Below, one piece after another: positions 25,966 through 34,564 of a stretch of 64,000 bases of DNA. Below the pieces are notes generated by a model. It worked only from the letters and a program-made list of their open reading frames with translations, ran no database searches and had not been told where the DNA came from. This DNA is from Streptomyces lavendulae subsp. lavendulae (lineage in GTDB: Bacteria; Actinomycetota; Actinomycetes; Streptomycetales; Streptomycetaceae), in the NCBI RefSeq assembly GCF_002803845.1, contig NZ_CP024985.1, forward strand, positions 1,302,001-1,366,000. Reading direction: 5' to 3'. A program made the translations under genes and the position numbers. The first letter of the stretch is position 1; each line of letters opens with the position of its first letter.

Positions 25966-26133
25966 GCCACCGCCAACGGAGCGTTCGACCCTCAGTAGAC
26001 GTGTACGTGCGGCGTGCCCTACTTCCCATTCCAGCGGCACCGTGGGATGGCCGTCCATCGTGACCTGGACGCCATGGCAGCTTCGAGACAGACGGGATGG
26101 TGCCGCATAGCGGTTCGTGGCAGGGTCGTCCTC

Positions 26134-27165
26134 ATGCGGATTCTCGTGATGGGTGGCACCTGGTTCCTCGGCCGGGCGATCGTTGACGACGCGCTACGAC
26201 GCGGGTGGGAAGTGACTGCGTTCAACCGCGGCCGTTCCGGTGCGGTCGACGGCGCCGAGACTGTCCGGGGAGACCGCACCAGCCCCGAGGACTTGAAGCG
26301 GCTCGCCACGCATGGGCCATGGGACGCCGTGATCGACACCTCCAGCAGCGAGTTCCCGCCCCGTGATGTGCTCCTCGCAGCCGATGTCCTGCGACCCGTC
26401 GCTGCCCGGTGGGTTCATGTCTCCACGGTGTCCGTATATCAGGGCTGGCCCCACCACCCGCTCACCGAGGACTCCCCGTTGCTGGAGTGCCCCCCGGACG
26501 CCGACGAATCATTCGGGCACACCGGCCCCGACGGCAGCCCGACGAAGTACGGGTTCCAGAAAGCGGGCGGAGAGGCCGCGGTGCGGGCTGCCTTCGGGGA
26601 TGACGTGGTGTTCCTGCGGCCGGGGGTGATCTTGGGCCCCGGTGAGTACGTCGGCCGCCTTCCCTGGTGGCTTGCCCGTGCACAACGCGGCGGCCCGATC
26701 GTCGTCCCGGCACCGGCGGCACAGACGATCCAGCCCGTTGACGTGCGCGATGTCGCCGCCTTCGCCGTTGACCAAGCCGTCGCCGATGTAGCCGGCCGGG
26801 CATATCGGGCATATAACGTCGCCCATCCGGATGGCGTCAGCTGGGCAGAGTTCATCTCCACATGCCTCACGGTCACCGGTGGCGCCGGCCGCCCGGTGTG
26901 GGTCGATGCTTCGACTCTTACCGCGCACGGCGTCAAGCAGTGGACGGAGCTCCCTCTGTGGCGTACCCATGCCGGGGTGTGGTCCGTCGACGCCTCCCTC
27001 GCCGTTTCATCCGGGCTTCGCTGTCGTCCGATCGCTGAGACCATCGCCGAAACCTGGGCGTGGATGCAGGCAGATGGGCGACCGGTCGAACACCCGAGGT
27101 GGTCTGAGCACGGCGTGGAGGCGGGCAAAGAGGCCAAGATCCTCGCCTCCCTCGACCACCGGTAG
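26134..27165 (+). CDS. NAD-dependent epimerase/dehydratase (SDR family)
   Basis: A 343-residue extended short-chain dehydrogenase-like protein. The N-terminus reads MRILVMGGTWFLGRA, the GGTxFLG form of the NAD-binding glycine motif. The active-site YxxxK is YGFQKAGGE, with the Ser/Thr partner in HVSTVSVYQG. The substrate is not evident; similar proteins act on nucleotide sugars or are of unknown function. ATG 26134 is chosen because homology starts there, although the frame is open for 120 nt upstream; no strong ribosome site is visible. It stands alone, convergent with the next gene, and has no obvious link to either neighbouring system. Confidence 0.75.
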   Translation: MRILVMGGTWFLGRAIVDDALRRGWEVTAFNRGRSGAVDGAETVRGDRTSPEDLKRLATHGPWDAVIDTSSSEFPPRDVLLAADVLRPVAARWVHVSTVSVYQGWPHHPLTEDSPLLECPPDADESFGHTGPDGSPTKYGFQKAGGEAAVRAAFGDDVVFLRPGVILGPGEYVGRLPWWLARAQRGGPIVVPAPAAQTIQPVDVRDVAAFAVDQAVADVAGRAYRAYNVAHPDGVSWAEFISTCLTVTGGAGRPVWVDASTLTAHGVKQWTELPLWRTHAGVWSVDASLAVSSGLRCRPIAETIAETWAWMQADGRPVEHPRWSEHGVEAGKEAKILASLDHR

Positions 27166-27186
27166 GTACGGAGATGGCACGGGGGG

Positions 27187-28509
27187 TCAGGGTTCGATGG
27201 CGAGGAGTCGACCCCCGGTGCCCCACTGCCTCGGTGCAGACAGTCGCCCGAACTCCTCGATCTGCTCGCCGAGCGTGATGGCCTTTGCTGCCCCCTGGAA
27301 CACGGGACCAGTCAACGCCCGCCGCAGTGTTCCGGTGCGTTCCAGCAGGCCCGCCACACGCTGCTCCGCCGGGATCGCCCACACCGTCTCCAGTGTCACT
27401 GCCGCGGCGTCCAGGTCACCCCGAAGAACCTGCGCGGCAGCAAGGTCAGCCGAGGCCTTCCCGCGGACTGATGCTGACTGCCGGGCCGACGGCCGCGACG
27501 CGACGAGATCCAGCGCTCGCTGAGCCGTCACCTCCGCTCCCGCCCCGTCACCGACGAGGAGGGCCGTGGTGCCGTTGGACATGAGCAGTCTTTCCTCGGT
27601 GAAGGCGAACTCACCGCCCACGTCGTCGTGCAGCTCGTCCCGCTCACCACTGTCCTGCTCCGTCGACGCGACGAGGGCCCGGGTCGCCCGCTCCCGGTCT
27701 CCGAGGTGCCCGTGAGCGCGGGCCTCAATGGACAACAGTCGCCGCCGGGCCGTGTCGCCCAGCCCCGCGTACGACAGCGCCGTGCGCGCCTGTCGTACGG
27801 CCTCCGATGGCCGACCCGTGAAGTACGCACAGATCGCCAAGGACCCAGTCGCGTAAGCCCGCAGCGGGTCGAAGCGCGCCATCTCCCCGTACAGAGCCGC
27901 CGAACGGGCGAGCCGGGCCGCGTCGTCCAAGGCTCCGAGGTCAAATGCGGCGGTCGAAAGCAGCGCGCACGCCTGCCCGGCCACAATCAGCAGGTCCTGT
28001 TGCTGGGCGGGCACCTGCGTGAGCCCCCTCTGATGCTCCGCCTCCGAGCGCAGAGCTTTCGCCCGCCGGAACGCGTCGAACGCGCTCACGGCGCCATACG
28101 AGCGGGCAAGGGACAGGGCGTCCTCGCGGAGCTGGTCAACGGTGGTATCGGATACGGACTGCGCGGCGGCAGCCCCCGCTTCATCAGCGGCGTCACGTGC
28201 GGTCATAGCAATGTCACCTTCAAGGTTGTACGCAGTGGGAGCGCCCGAGACCGGGGCTGACGAGGCAGGTGGAGGCCCGAATAACGCTGCGGCGTCCACG
28301 TCGAATAACTGCTCCAGCGCCCGGCACATGTCCGGCCCGGGCAGCGTCTTGACTCTGCCTGATGTCCACCGTCGAAACTGAGCCTCCGACACCGTCAGAC
28401 CCGGCACGCCAGCCTGTGTCGCCGCCCGCTCGAAGGCCGTGACGAAGTCCCTGTACCGCCACTGCCGTTGCTGGACTAACAGCCACAGCAACGTCGCCGG
28501 CTCGTGCAT
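27187..28509 (-). CDS. HTH regulator with a TPR-like C-terminal domain
   Basis: About 440 residues. The N-terminal region has an XRE-like fold (LTVSEAQFRRWTSGRVKTLP followed by CRALEQLFDVDAAALFG), with a slightly unusual helix-turn-helix. Most of the rest is alpha-helical with repeated Ala-rich helix pairs (ALDDAARLARSAALYGE, SEAVRQARTALSYAGLGD) of TPR type. Streptomycete regulators of this build often control the genes next to them. The ATG is at 28509 with GAGGGAGCG upstream; the frame is open 11 codons further. It is transcribed away from the small-ORF/radical-SAM operon, across a 235-bp gap that should contain both promoters, so it is a likely regulator of that operon. Confidence 0.7.
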   Translation of the reverse strand: MHEPATLLWLLVQQRQWRYRDFVTAFERAATQAGVPGLTVSEAQFRRWTSGRVKTLPGPDMCRALEQLFDVDAAALFGPPPASSAPVSGAPTAYNLEGDIAMTARDAADEAGAAAAQSVSDTTVDQLREDALSLARSYGAVSAFDAFRRAKALRSEAEHQRGLTQVPAQQQDLLIVAGQACALLSTAAFDLGALDDAARLARSAALYGEMARFDPLRAYATGSLAICAYFTGRPSEAVRQARTALSYAGLGDTARRRLLSIEARAHGHLGDRERATRALVASTEQDSGERDELHDDVGGEFAFTEERLLMSNGTTALLVGDGAGAEVTAQRALDLVASRPSARQSASVRGKASADLAAAQVLRGDLDAAAVTLETVWAIPAEQRVAGLLERTGTLRRALTGPVFQGAAKAITLGEQIEEFGRLSAPRQWGTGGRLLAIEP

Positions 28510-28744
28510 CGGTCGCTCCCTCACTGTCAGGATTCGGGCCACATCGCCCCGCTCCCCTTCGTTGCCTACCCGTCAACGCCCATGCGACGCAATGGAATCC
28601 GCCCAGATGACATGACAGCGCCATCCCCATGACACCCCGCTCACCCTGGCGAGCACCAGATGACACCCGCCGCGTCGTGGTCGTGACACCCACACCAGAG
28701 GGACTCTTACGCCACCCCAACGAGCCCAGCGAAAGGGAGCGGAC

Positions 28745-28960
28745 GTGAGCAGCCCCCGGCTTCCCCGCCGAACCCCCGGTGAGACCAATACGCAGTACGC
28801 GGCAGCCGTGGCCCCCTACACGGAGACGGACGCGAGCTCGCCGTCGGGACGCCGCAGTCTGCCCCGGGCCGCCGAGGCGTTCCGCACCCAGCAGGGCGAC
28901 CCCGCCTCGTGGAGCTCCGCGCAGTGGGACGCCTTCCTCGACCTCGGGGGCGCTCAGTGA
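28745..28960 (+). CDS. small protein of unknown function, first gene of the radical-SAM operon
   Basis: 71 residues from GTG 28745, with GGGAG about 6 nt upstream. The sequence is polar and Pro/Ser-rich, ending WSSAQWDAFLDLGGAQ. No signal peptide, membrane helix or Cys is present. The stop overlaps the next start (GTGA), so the two small genes are coupled. Its place ahead of two radical SAM enzymes makes it a possible precursor peptide or partner, but it has no leader/core pattern that I recognise. Confidence 0.55.
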   Translation: MSSPRLPRRTPGETNTQYAAAVAPYTETDASSPSGRRSLPRAAEAFRTQQGDPASWSSAQWDAFLDLGGAQ

Positions 28961-29223
28961 TCACGACCACCGACGCGAACCTTTGGGTCACGGAGGACGT
29001 CAGTCACCGGCTCCTCGGCCGGGCGGTCGCGCAACCGTCCAGCGGACGGCGCGGAACTGTCGGCACCGTCCTGATCTACGCCTCGAAGGTCAGCAACAGG
29101 GTGGTCAAGACGGTGGCTCACATGCGCCCGCTCGACGACTCGGGACGGGAGTGGACCGCCGATCCGGGCACCCTCCAGCCCCTACGGCCGATCGCCTCCG
29201 ACTTGCCCGCAGGCAAGAGCTGA
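28957..29223 (+). CDS. small protein of unknown function with an SH3-like pattern
   Basis: 88 residues, GTG start overlapping the previous stop. A core of GTVGTVLIYA, VVKTVAHMRPLDDSGREW and TLQPLRPI alternates hydrophobic and polar residues like a small beta-barrel; similar RVGTV...LRP...REW proteins occur in streptomycetes next to HTH regulators. It has no Cys and no signal peptide. Function unknown; as second gene of the operon it could be a precursor, a peptide-binding partner or unrelated to the enzymes downstream. Confidence 0.55.
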   Translation: MITTTDANLWVTEDVSHRLLGRAVAQPSSGRRGTVGTVLIYASKVSNRVVKTVAHMRPLDDSGREWTADPGTLQPLRPIASDLPAGKS

Positions 29224-29229
29224 ACAGGC

Positions 29230-29270
29230 TTCCCTCCCTCTGTCGACGAAGGTCGGCAGAGGGAGGGGAA
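29230..29270 (+). terminator. strong hairpin between the small ORFs and the first radical SAM gene
   Basis: TTCCCTCCCTCTG at 29230-29242 and CAGAGGGAGGGGAA at 29257-29270 pair over 13 bp with a 14-nt loop. There is no T-run. It could be a partial terminator that sets the ratio of small proteins to enzymes, as seen in RiPP operons, or a processing site. Confidence 0.6.
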
Positions 29271-29390
29271 CGGCGTCTCCAGGGCGCCGTGTGTGAATCC
29301 GCAGTGTCCTACAGCACCAGGCCGGCTGCTGCCGGAGCGAATCACAGCTGCCCAACCAGGGCAGTCACCCTCCCATCAAGGAGATCAGTC

Positions 29391-31055
29391 ATGCCGAAGC
29401 CCAGGCGAGAGAAGCAGAACCACCTGATCTACGCGGACGTCGTGGACTCCAAGTCCAAGGCGGGCGTGTGGATGGGGGAGCGCGCCTCCTTCCGCGACAA
29501 GCAGGCCCGCATCCTCGAGGCCCTGAAGGACCGCACCGACTGGGTCAACCTGGAGGGCGCGGTCATGGTCATCAGCGCCGAGCCCGCCGGCCTCACGGTC
29601 ATCGCGCCGAACCCGACGCTCCCCGGTGTCATCGTCCTCTCCGACGGTGGATCCCCCGCGGCTTCCGCCCGGCTCCAGGCCGACGCTGAGGACAAGGTCC
29701 GCGCCGTCATGGCCGAGCTGGGATCGCCGAAGAGGAAACGGCGGCCTGACCCAATGGCCACTCCCCAGCTGCTGTGGGGGAAATACTTCCAGTACGACCG
29801 GGACGGGGAGGCTGTCCTCCTCGACCCGATCACGCTGGAGAGTGTGCTTCTCGACTCCGGCGAGGTCTCTGACCTCGCCGGAGTCTCCCCGACCGCGACG
29901 CACTTAGCCCTCGCCGGGCTCGGCTTCACCCAGGACGGCCCCGCGGACGACCGCCGTGAAGCACTCCACCACCGCCTCCACACCCTGGGCATCGACCCGA
30001 CGCCGCGCCGAATCAGCGGCCTCCGGGTGGTGCTCACCGACCGCTGCAACATGGCCTGCACGTACTGCTTCGTAGACACCAACACCGGCAAGCCGGACAT
30101 GACGGAGCAGGAACTCGCCGCCGGCCTTGAGTTCCTGTTCGAGCAAAACGCCGGGCAGGAGGAGGTCTCGATCCAGTGGTTCGGCGGCGAGCCGACCATC
30201 CGCTTCGACCTCATGCAGTACGGCGACGAACTCGCCGACACCCTCGCAGCCCGCTACGGCGTCGAGCGGGTCCGGCGCACGGTCGTCACCAATGGCGCCC
30301 GTCTCACGGACGAGGCCCTCGATCATTTCGTACAGCGCGAGTACGGGGTGGGCATCTCCATCGACGGCCCTCCGGGGATCAACTCGGCGAACCGGCTGCT
30401 CCTCGGCGGGCAGCCGGCGGACGACCGCATCCGCCGCAACGTCCGGCGCCTGGTCGAGGCGAAGGGCCTGCACGTCGGCTGCAACCTCACCCCGACGGCG
30501 TCGAACATCGGGCGCCTGGCCGAGAGCGTGCAGTGGATCATCGACGACCTCGGCCTCAAGTTCATCTACGTCAACACGCCCATCCCCACCGGGGGCAAGT
30601 GGCGGGTGAACGGAGCGGAACTGGCCCGGGAGCTCTACGAGGCCCGTCTTACCGCGCTCGGGAAGGGCGGGATGCTGTTCTCCGTCCTCGATCGGGCTTT
30701 CCAGGCCCTCGACACCCGCCGGCCGATGCTCTTCGACCACATGCAGGGCGACCGCAGCCTCAATGCCGCTCTGCTGCCCGGCGACCGAGTCAGTGTGTGC
30801 GACATCAACTTCACCGAGCCCTCGTTCCTCCATACACTCGACGAGCTGCGCGCGGACCCCGCCCTTCTCACAAGCGCAACGAAGAAGGTCGCGCCCATCC
30901 CCGCGTGCGGCGACTGCCCGGCGCTTGCCATCTGCGGCGGCCCGTCCCGCAACGAGCAGGCGCTCATCGGCGGCAACACCCCCGACCCGCAGATGTGCGC
31001 CTTCTACACCAGCACCCTTGCCGTTGCGGTGTGGGACAACACGGGGGTGCAATGA
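29391..31055 (+). CDS. radical SAM protein with SPASM-like C-terminus
   Basis: A 554-residue protein. The radical SAM motif CNMACTYC is at 219-226, ligating a [4Fe-4S] cluster that cleaves S-adenosylmethionine. FGGEPT follows as the GGE motif. The C-terminus has CDINFTE, then CGDCPALAICGGPSRNE and CAFY, a SPASM-type Cys pattern for extra clusters, typical of peptide-modifying maturases. About 210 residues precede the barrel: an unrecognised domain of about 120 residues, a basic PKRKRRPDP hinge, then a segment that may serve as a peptide-recognition region. ATG 29391 has AAGGAGATC 8 nt upstream. The next gene overlaps by 4 bp. The substrate is unknown; no peptide with an obvious core was found. 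Confidence 0.85.
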   Translation: MPKPRREKQNHLIYADVVDSKSKAGVWMGERASFRDKQARILEALKDRTDWVNLEGAVMVISAEPAGLTVIAPNPTLPGVIVLSDGGSPAASARLQADAEDKVRAVMAELGSPKRKRRPDPMATPQLLWGKYFQYDRDGEAVLLDPITLESVLLDSGEVSDLAGVSPTATHLALAGLGFTQDGPADDRREALHHRLHTLGIDPTPRRISGLRVVLTDRCNMACTYCFVDTNTGKPDMTEQELAAGLEFLFEQNAGQEEVSIQWFGGEPTIRFDLMQYGDELADTLAARYGVERVRRTVVTNGARLTDEALDHFVQREYGVGISIDGPPGINSANRLLLGGQPADDRIRRNVRRLVEAKGLHVGCNLTPTASNIGRLAESVQWIIDDLGLKFIYVNTPIPTGGKWRVNGAELARELYEARLTALGKGGMLFSVLDRAFQALDTRRPMLFDHMQGDRSLNAALLPGDRVSVCDINFTEPSFLHTLDELRADPALLTSATKKVAPIPACGDCPALAICGGPSRNEQALIGGNTPDPQMCAFYTSTLAVAVWDNTGVQ

Positions 31056-31927
31056 GCGCCCCCGCGCGTACGGCACTGGTCTCGACGGCGGGGCATTGCG
31101 AGGTCGCTTGCAGTTTCTGCTTCCGGGCCGACCGCGCCCGCGGCTTCCTCACCATTGCGACGTACACACGTGCCCTGTCGCGGCTGAAGGAGACCGGGGT
31201 GGAGGGGGTGTGCCTGACCGGTGGTGAGCCGACCCACCACCCGGAGCTCCGGCAGCTCGTCCGCCTGGCTCTCCAGTTCGGCATGACGGTGTCGATGGTG
31301 ACCTCGGCCCGCTCGGAGGCGGAGGTCTCCGCCCTCGCAGAGGTTGCTCACCTTTTGACCAACGTGACGGTCTCCGCAGACTCACAGGGCGCTATGGCAC
31401 TCGGCCGCACTACCCGGACCGCGGCTTCGGCTGTCACGACGCTGGACGCCGTGGATACCCCCTCGAAAGTCCTGCACCTGACCTACTGGGACGTGGAGGG
31501 GGAGGAAGCCACACAGCTCGCCGGCCTCGTGGCGGGGAAGGGGATCAACGTCCAGCTGAGCCCCGTCCTCGTCTCCGAAGACGCCCTCCGCCGGGACGGT
31601 CGATCGATCCAGGACGCCTTGAGGCAGAGGGCACGCGATACTGCGTCGCTCGGTCAGCACCTCCGTCTGTCCAACGGATACCGGTCCTACCTCGACGATC
31701 TTCGGCGAATGCAGCTGACCAAGGAGGAGATCCACCCCTGCCGGTCGGTAACCCTCTACGTGTCCGCCAAGGGCGAGGTACGGCACTGCCCCTATGGCAC
31801 ATCCGAGATCAGCGTTCACGCCTCGCGTACCGAGATCCGCGCCTTCCTTGACGCGCCTGCCACGGACCGCGTCGTACCCGACTGCGCCGCCATCTGCCGA
31901 CCCGCGTCCCGCGACTGTGCGGCCTGA
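31052..31927 (+). CDS. second radical SAM protein
   Basis: A 291-residue protein, ATG overlapping the stop of the first radical SAM gene (ATGA), so translation is likely coupled. The cluster motif CEVACSFC is at 16-23 and LTGGEPT near 50-56. The barrel is short and N-terminal. The C-terminal 60 residues contain CRSVTLYVSAKGEVRHC and later DCAAICRPASRDC, a twitch or SPASM-like arrangement for a second cluster. This may act on the same substrate as the preceding enzyme. A role in peptide or nucleoside modification is possible; nothing in the sequence decides it. Confidence 0.8.
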   Translation: MSAPARTALVSTAGHCEVACSFCFRADRARGFLTIATYTRALSRLKETGVEGVCLTGGEPTHHPELRQLVRLALQFGMTVSMVTSARSEAEVSALAEVAHLLTNVTVSADSQGAMALGRTTRTAASAVTTLDAVDTPSKVLHLTYWDVEGEEATQLAGLVAGKGINVQLSPVLVSEDALRRDGRSIQDALRQRARDTASLGQHLRLSNGYRSYLDDLRRMQLTKEEIHPCRSVTLYVSAKGEVRHCPYGTSEISVHASRTEIRAFLDAPATDRVVPDCAAICRPASRDCAA

Positions 31928-31941
31928 CCTTGGAGGTCCAC

Positions 31942-32724
31942 GTGCAACCGTCGGTCTCCGTCACCGACCCTCACGACTTCAGCACCCACTGGAGGCAGCC
32001 GCCGAACTTCCGCATGCAGGTCCCGTTCGACTACCTGTTTCTGCCCGCGATCGACATCCTCGATCACATCCGTCGGGACGACGAGGTTCGCTTCACGGTC
32101 CTCGGCGAGGACGACTGGGCGGTGCGCATGGAGCGCACCGCGGCGTTCCGCACGGCCCCGGTCGAGGAGATCGCCACCTGGCCATTCCGCCTGGTGCACT
32201 TCAACCTTGCCCGGTTCTACGGCGAGCTCCTGGCCGGCTTCCAGGAAGAGGTAATGGTCCCCTGGCGCACCTACCTGTCGGCTCAGGGATTCACGTGGCA
32301 GCGGTGCGCACCCATTCTGTTCCTGTCCACCGAAGGAGCGGCCTCGACCTACCACAACGACAACTCGCACGGTCTTGTCTGGCAGGCCCAAGGGGTCAAG
32401 ACCTTCCACAGCTACCACAACCCCGATAGGCACCTCTCACCCGAAGCCGCGGTCCTCGGTGAGACCACCGCCGAGGATCCCCCATCGCACGCCAAGGCAG
32501 ACCGGCAGTCGGTGACGATGCAGCCAGGTGACCAGCTGTGGAGCCATGCCCTGACACCGCACTGGGTCACCACCGAATCGCCCCTCGCCCTCAGCGTCAC
32601 CCTCTCCCACGGCGGGCTGTGCCGCCGCGGCCGGTACGCCGACCGTGAGCTGGCCCTGCGCAACCACTGGGACAAGAACCCCGACGAGGCGTGGACCCTC
32701 GACCTGGGGCACACCCGGTACTGA
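31942..32724 (+). CDS. JmjC/cupin-type Fe(II)/2-oxoglutarate oxygenase-like protein
   Basis: 260 residues. STYHNDNSHG at about 135-144 carries HxD (H138-N139-D140), followed by VKTFHSYHNP, and PGDQLWSHALTPHW at about 195-208 gives the distal His. This HxD...H order fits a JmjC-like hydroxylase fold binding Fe(II). GTG 31942 follows GGAGG 6 nt upstream; a TTG at 31930 is a poorer start. It lies 14 nt after the second radical SAM gene, so it is the last gene of the same operon. A hydroxylation step on the product is inferred. Confidence 0.7.
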   Translation: MQPSVSVTDPHDFSTHWRQPPNFRMQVPFDYLFLPAIDILDHIRRDDEVRFTVLGEDDWAVRMERTAAFRTAPVEEIATWPFRLVHFNLARFYGELLAGFQEEVMVPWRTYLSAQGFTWQRCAPILFLSTEGAASTYHNDNSHGLVWQAQGVKTFHSYHNPDRHLSPEAAVLGETTAEDPPSHAKADRQSVTMQPGDQLWSHALTPHWVTTESPLALSVTLSHGGLCRRGRYADRELALRNHWDKNPDEAWTLDLGHTRY

Positions 32725-32730
32725 GCGAAC

Positions 32731-32771
32731 CACCTCTGCCCCACCGCCATGCCAGCGGTGGGGCAGAGGTG
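32731..32771. terminator. bidirectional terminator hairpin
   Basis: CACCTCTGCCCCACCGC at 32731-32747 and its exact complement at 32755-32771, with a 7-nt loop: 17 perfect pairs, between the convergent oxygenase and synthetase genes. Confidence 0.85.
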
Positions 32772-32785
32772 CGTCTACCCCTGGC

Positions 32786-34102
32786 TCAGGGGGTGAGGCG
32801 GTTCGGCCCGCGGAACAGGAACGCGGCCTCGCGGATCGAGTCCAGGCCGAGCATGACCATCAGAATCCGGCCCAGGCCGGCGCCGAGGCCGCCGTGCGGC
32901 GGGCACCCGAAGCGGAAGATGTTCATGTAGTCCTGCATCGGCTCAGTGTTCATGCCCTTTTCCTCGGCCTGCTTGAGCAGTACGTCGGAGCGGTGCTCTC
33001 GCTGGGCCCCGGTGGTGATCTCCAGGCCTTTCCAGAGCAGGTCGAAGCTGAGCGTCAGGTCCGGCCGGTCTGCCGGACGCATGTGGTAGAAGGGCCGGAT
33101 GCTCGCCGGGTAGTGCGTGATGAACACAAACTCGTGACCCGTCAGCTCCTTCATGTGGGCGGCGATGGCGCGCTCCCCTTCGGGGTCCAGGTCCTCCTTG
33201 ACGCCTTCGGGGTCCCAGCCGCCGGCCCGCAGGATCTCCTGAGCCTCGGCCATCGTGATCCTGGGGAACGGGGCCTCCGGCACGACGACCTCGATGCCGA
33301 AGACTTCCCGGATGGCCTCACCATGGACCTCGGCGACCTTCGCGATGGCGTGGGCGAGCATCCGCTCCTCGAACGCCATCACGTCCTCGACGTCGTCGAT
33401 CCACGACAGCTCGACGTCCACGCCGGTGAACTCGGTCGCGTGTCGGGAGGTGAACGACGGCTCAGCCCGGAAAACTGGACCGATCTCGAAGACCCGGTCG
33501 ATGCCGGCTGCCACGGCCATCTGCTTGTAGAACTGCGGAGACTGGGCGAGGTAGGCCGACCGGTCGAAGTACCCGAGCTTGAACACCTCCGCGCCGGACT
33601 CCGAGGCCGTGCCCATCAGCTTCGGCGTGTGCATCTCGGTGCAGCCGTTCTGCATGGCGTACTCGCGCAGCCCCTGCTCCAGGGTGGTCTGCGCCGCAAA
33701 TACCATCTGCGCCGTCGACCGCTTGCGTACGTCGAGGAACCGCCAGTCGAGCCGGTGCTCGGGGCCGGTGTTCTCGTCGATCGGCAGGGGCGTCTCCGCC
33801 CGGTTCAGCACCTCGACCGATTCAGGGACGAGCTCCAGGCCGCCCAGCTTGACCTGGGCCGCGTCCACGACGCGGCCAGTGATGCGGACGGCGGACTCGG
33901 GGGTAAGGGACTCCAGGACGGCTTCGAGCGGGCTGCCGTCGCGCTTGTGGGTCACCTGGACCATGCCGGAGTGGTCCCGCAGGATGACGAACTGCATCTT
34001 GCGTTGAAGCCGAAGGGCGTTCACCCAGCCGGATACGGTGACGGTCTGGTCGAGGTGTGCGCGTAGGTCGGAAGCCAGTACGCGGCTAGTCGTGTGGATC
34101 AT
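32786..34102 (-). CDS. aspS2: compact (archaeal/non-discriminating type) aspartyl-tRNA synthetase
   Basis: A 438-residue class IIb synthetase. An N-terminal OB-fold (about 15-105, VTVSGWVNALR) binds the anticodon. Motif 2 reads FRAEPSFTSRH-ATEF from 211, and motif 3 is GLGAGLGRILMVMLG near 406-420. Bacterial AspRS is about 590 residues and carries a GAD insertion, absent here; length and motifs fit the archaeal-type enzyme. Streptomyces also has a normal AspRS elsewhere (general knowledge, not visible here), so this is probably a second copy. ATG 34102 has GGAGGG 6 nt upstream. Its leader is a T-box with an Asp specifier. Next to a two-radical-SAM operon, it may be a self-resistance enzyme. 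Confidence 0.85.
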   Translation of the reverse strand: MIHTTSRVLASDLRAHLDQTVTVSGWVNALRLQRKMQFVILRDHSGMVQVTHKRDGSPLEAVLESLTPESAVRITGRVVDAAQVKLGGLELVPESVEVLNRAETPLPIDENTGPEHRLDWRFLDVRKRSTAQMVFAAQTTLEQGLREYAMQNGCTEMHTPKLMGTASESGAEVFKLGYFDRSAYLAQSPQFYKQMAVAAGIDRVFEIGPVFRAEPSFTSRHATEFTGVDVELSWIDDVEDVMAFEERMLAHAIAKVAEVHGEAIREVFGIEVVVPEAPFPRITMAEAQEILRAGGWDPEGVKEDLDPEGERAIAAHMKELTGHEFVFITHYPASIRPFYHMRPADRPDLTLSFDLLWKGLEITTGAQREHRSDVLLKQAEEKGMNTEPMQDYMNIFRFGCPPHGGLGAGLGRILMVMLGLDSIREAAFLFRGPNRLTP

Positions 34103-34109
34103 CGCAGCC

Positions 34110-34375
34110 CTCCAGGGGCGTCGTCATGATCCCTTGGAAGCGTGGGCGAGAAGGGTACTCGCGGTGCCACCACGCCTTTGCCACCGCCAGATAGCGGCGG
34201 CCTCATTCAGCCCGATGACGGGGGCAAACCGGCGGGGCATTGGGCCCGAAGGCCTTTCCTCCCCGCGCTCGGGAGGGTCTTCACCACGGGTGCAAGTCCG
34301 CCTTCACAGCTGCCGGCGGCTCTCTCTGCTCGCGTGATCCGTGGTTACTTGTCTCCGTCAACGCATTGAGAGGAG
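34110..34375 (-). promoter_or_regulatory. T-box riboswitch with Asp (GAC) specifier
   Basis: On the minus strand: GGAGACAAGTA opens Stem I (AGTA of the S-turn), an upper helix CCACGG/CCGTGG carries an AGAGAG element and GCTGTGAAGG, and the 3' side reads GTGAAGACCCTCC. In this layout GAA pairs with AGTA and the next triplet, GAC at 34277-34279, is the specifier: Asp. GGAG/CTCC closes the base. GGCC-TTCG-GGCC and CCGCC/GGCGG helices follow, then the T-box core TGGTGGCACCGCG at 34160-34172. Its TGGC bulge (34166-34169) complements GCCA, the end of tRNA-Asp with discriminator G73. No U-run terminator is seen, and GCCC-CTGGA-GGGC overlaps the ribosome site, so control may be translational. Confidence 0.85.
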
Positions 34376-34403
34376 GATACGGATACGTTCAGCCTCGACG
34401 CAA
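34374..34403 (-). promoter_or_regulatory. possible promoter of the T-box leader
   Basis: TTGCGT (34398-34403), an 18-nt spacer, and TATCCT (34374-34379), just before Stem I. Spacing is acceptable; the match is moderate. Confidence 0.35.
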
Positions 34404-34564
34404 CGGAAACGATCGAGACACGCTTCTGGAATCGCGCACAGCATGGGCCTCAGCACGTCTGTCCTATAACCCGAGCCCGTCGTCCACCACGCCATTGTGC
34501 TGATGCCCCCTGGTCGTAGCAGCCCGAGAATTGGATGCTGGCCGCGATATGGGAGGGGTGGAGC

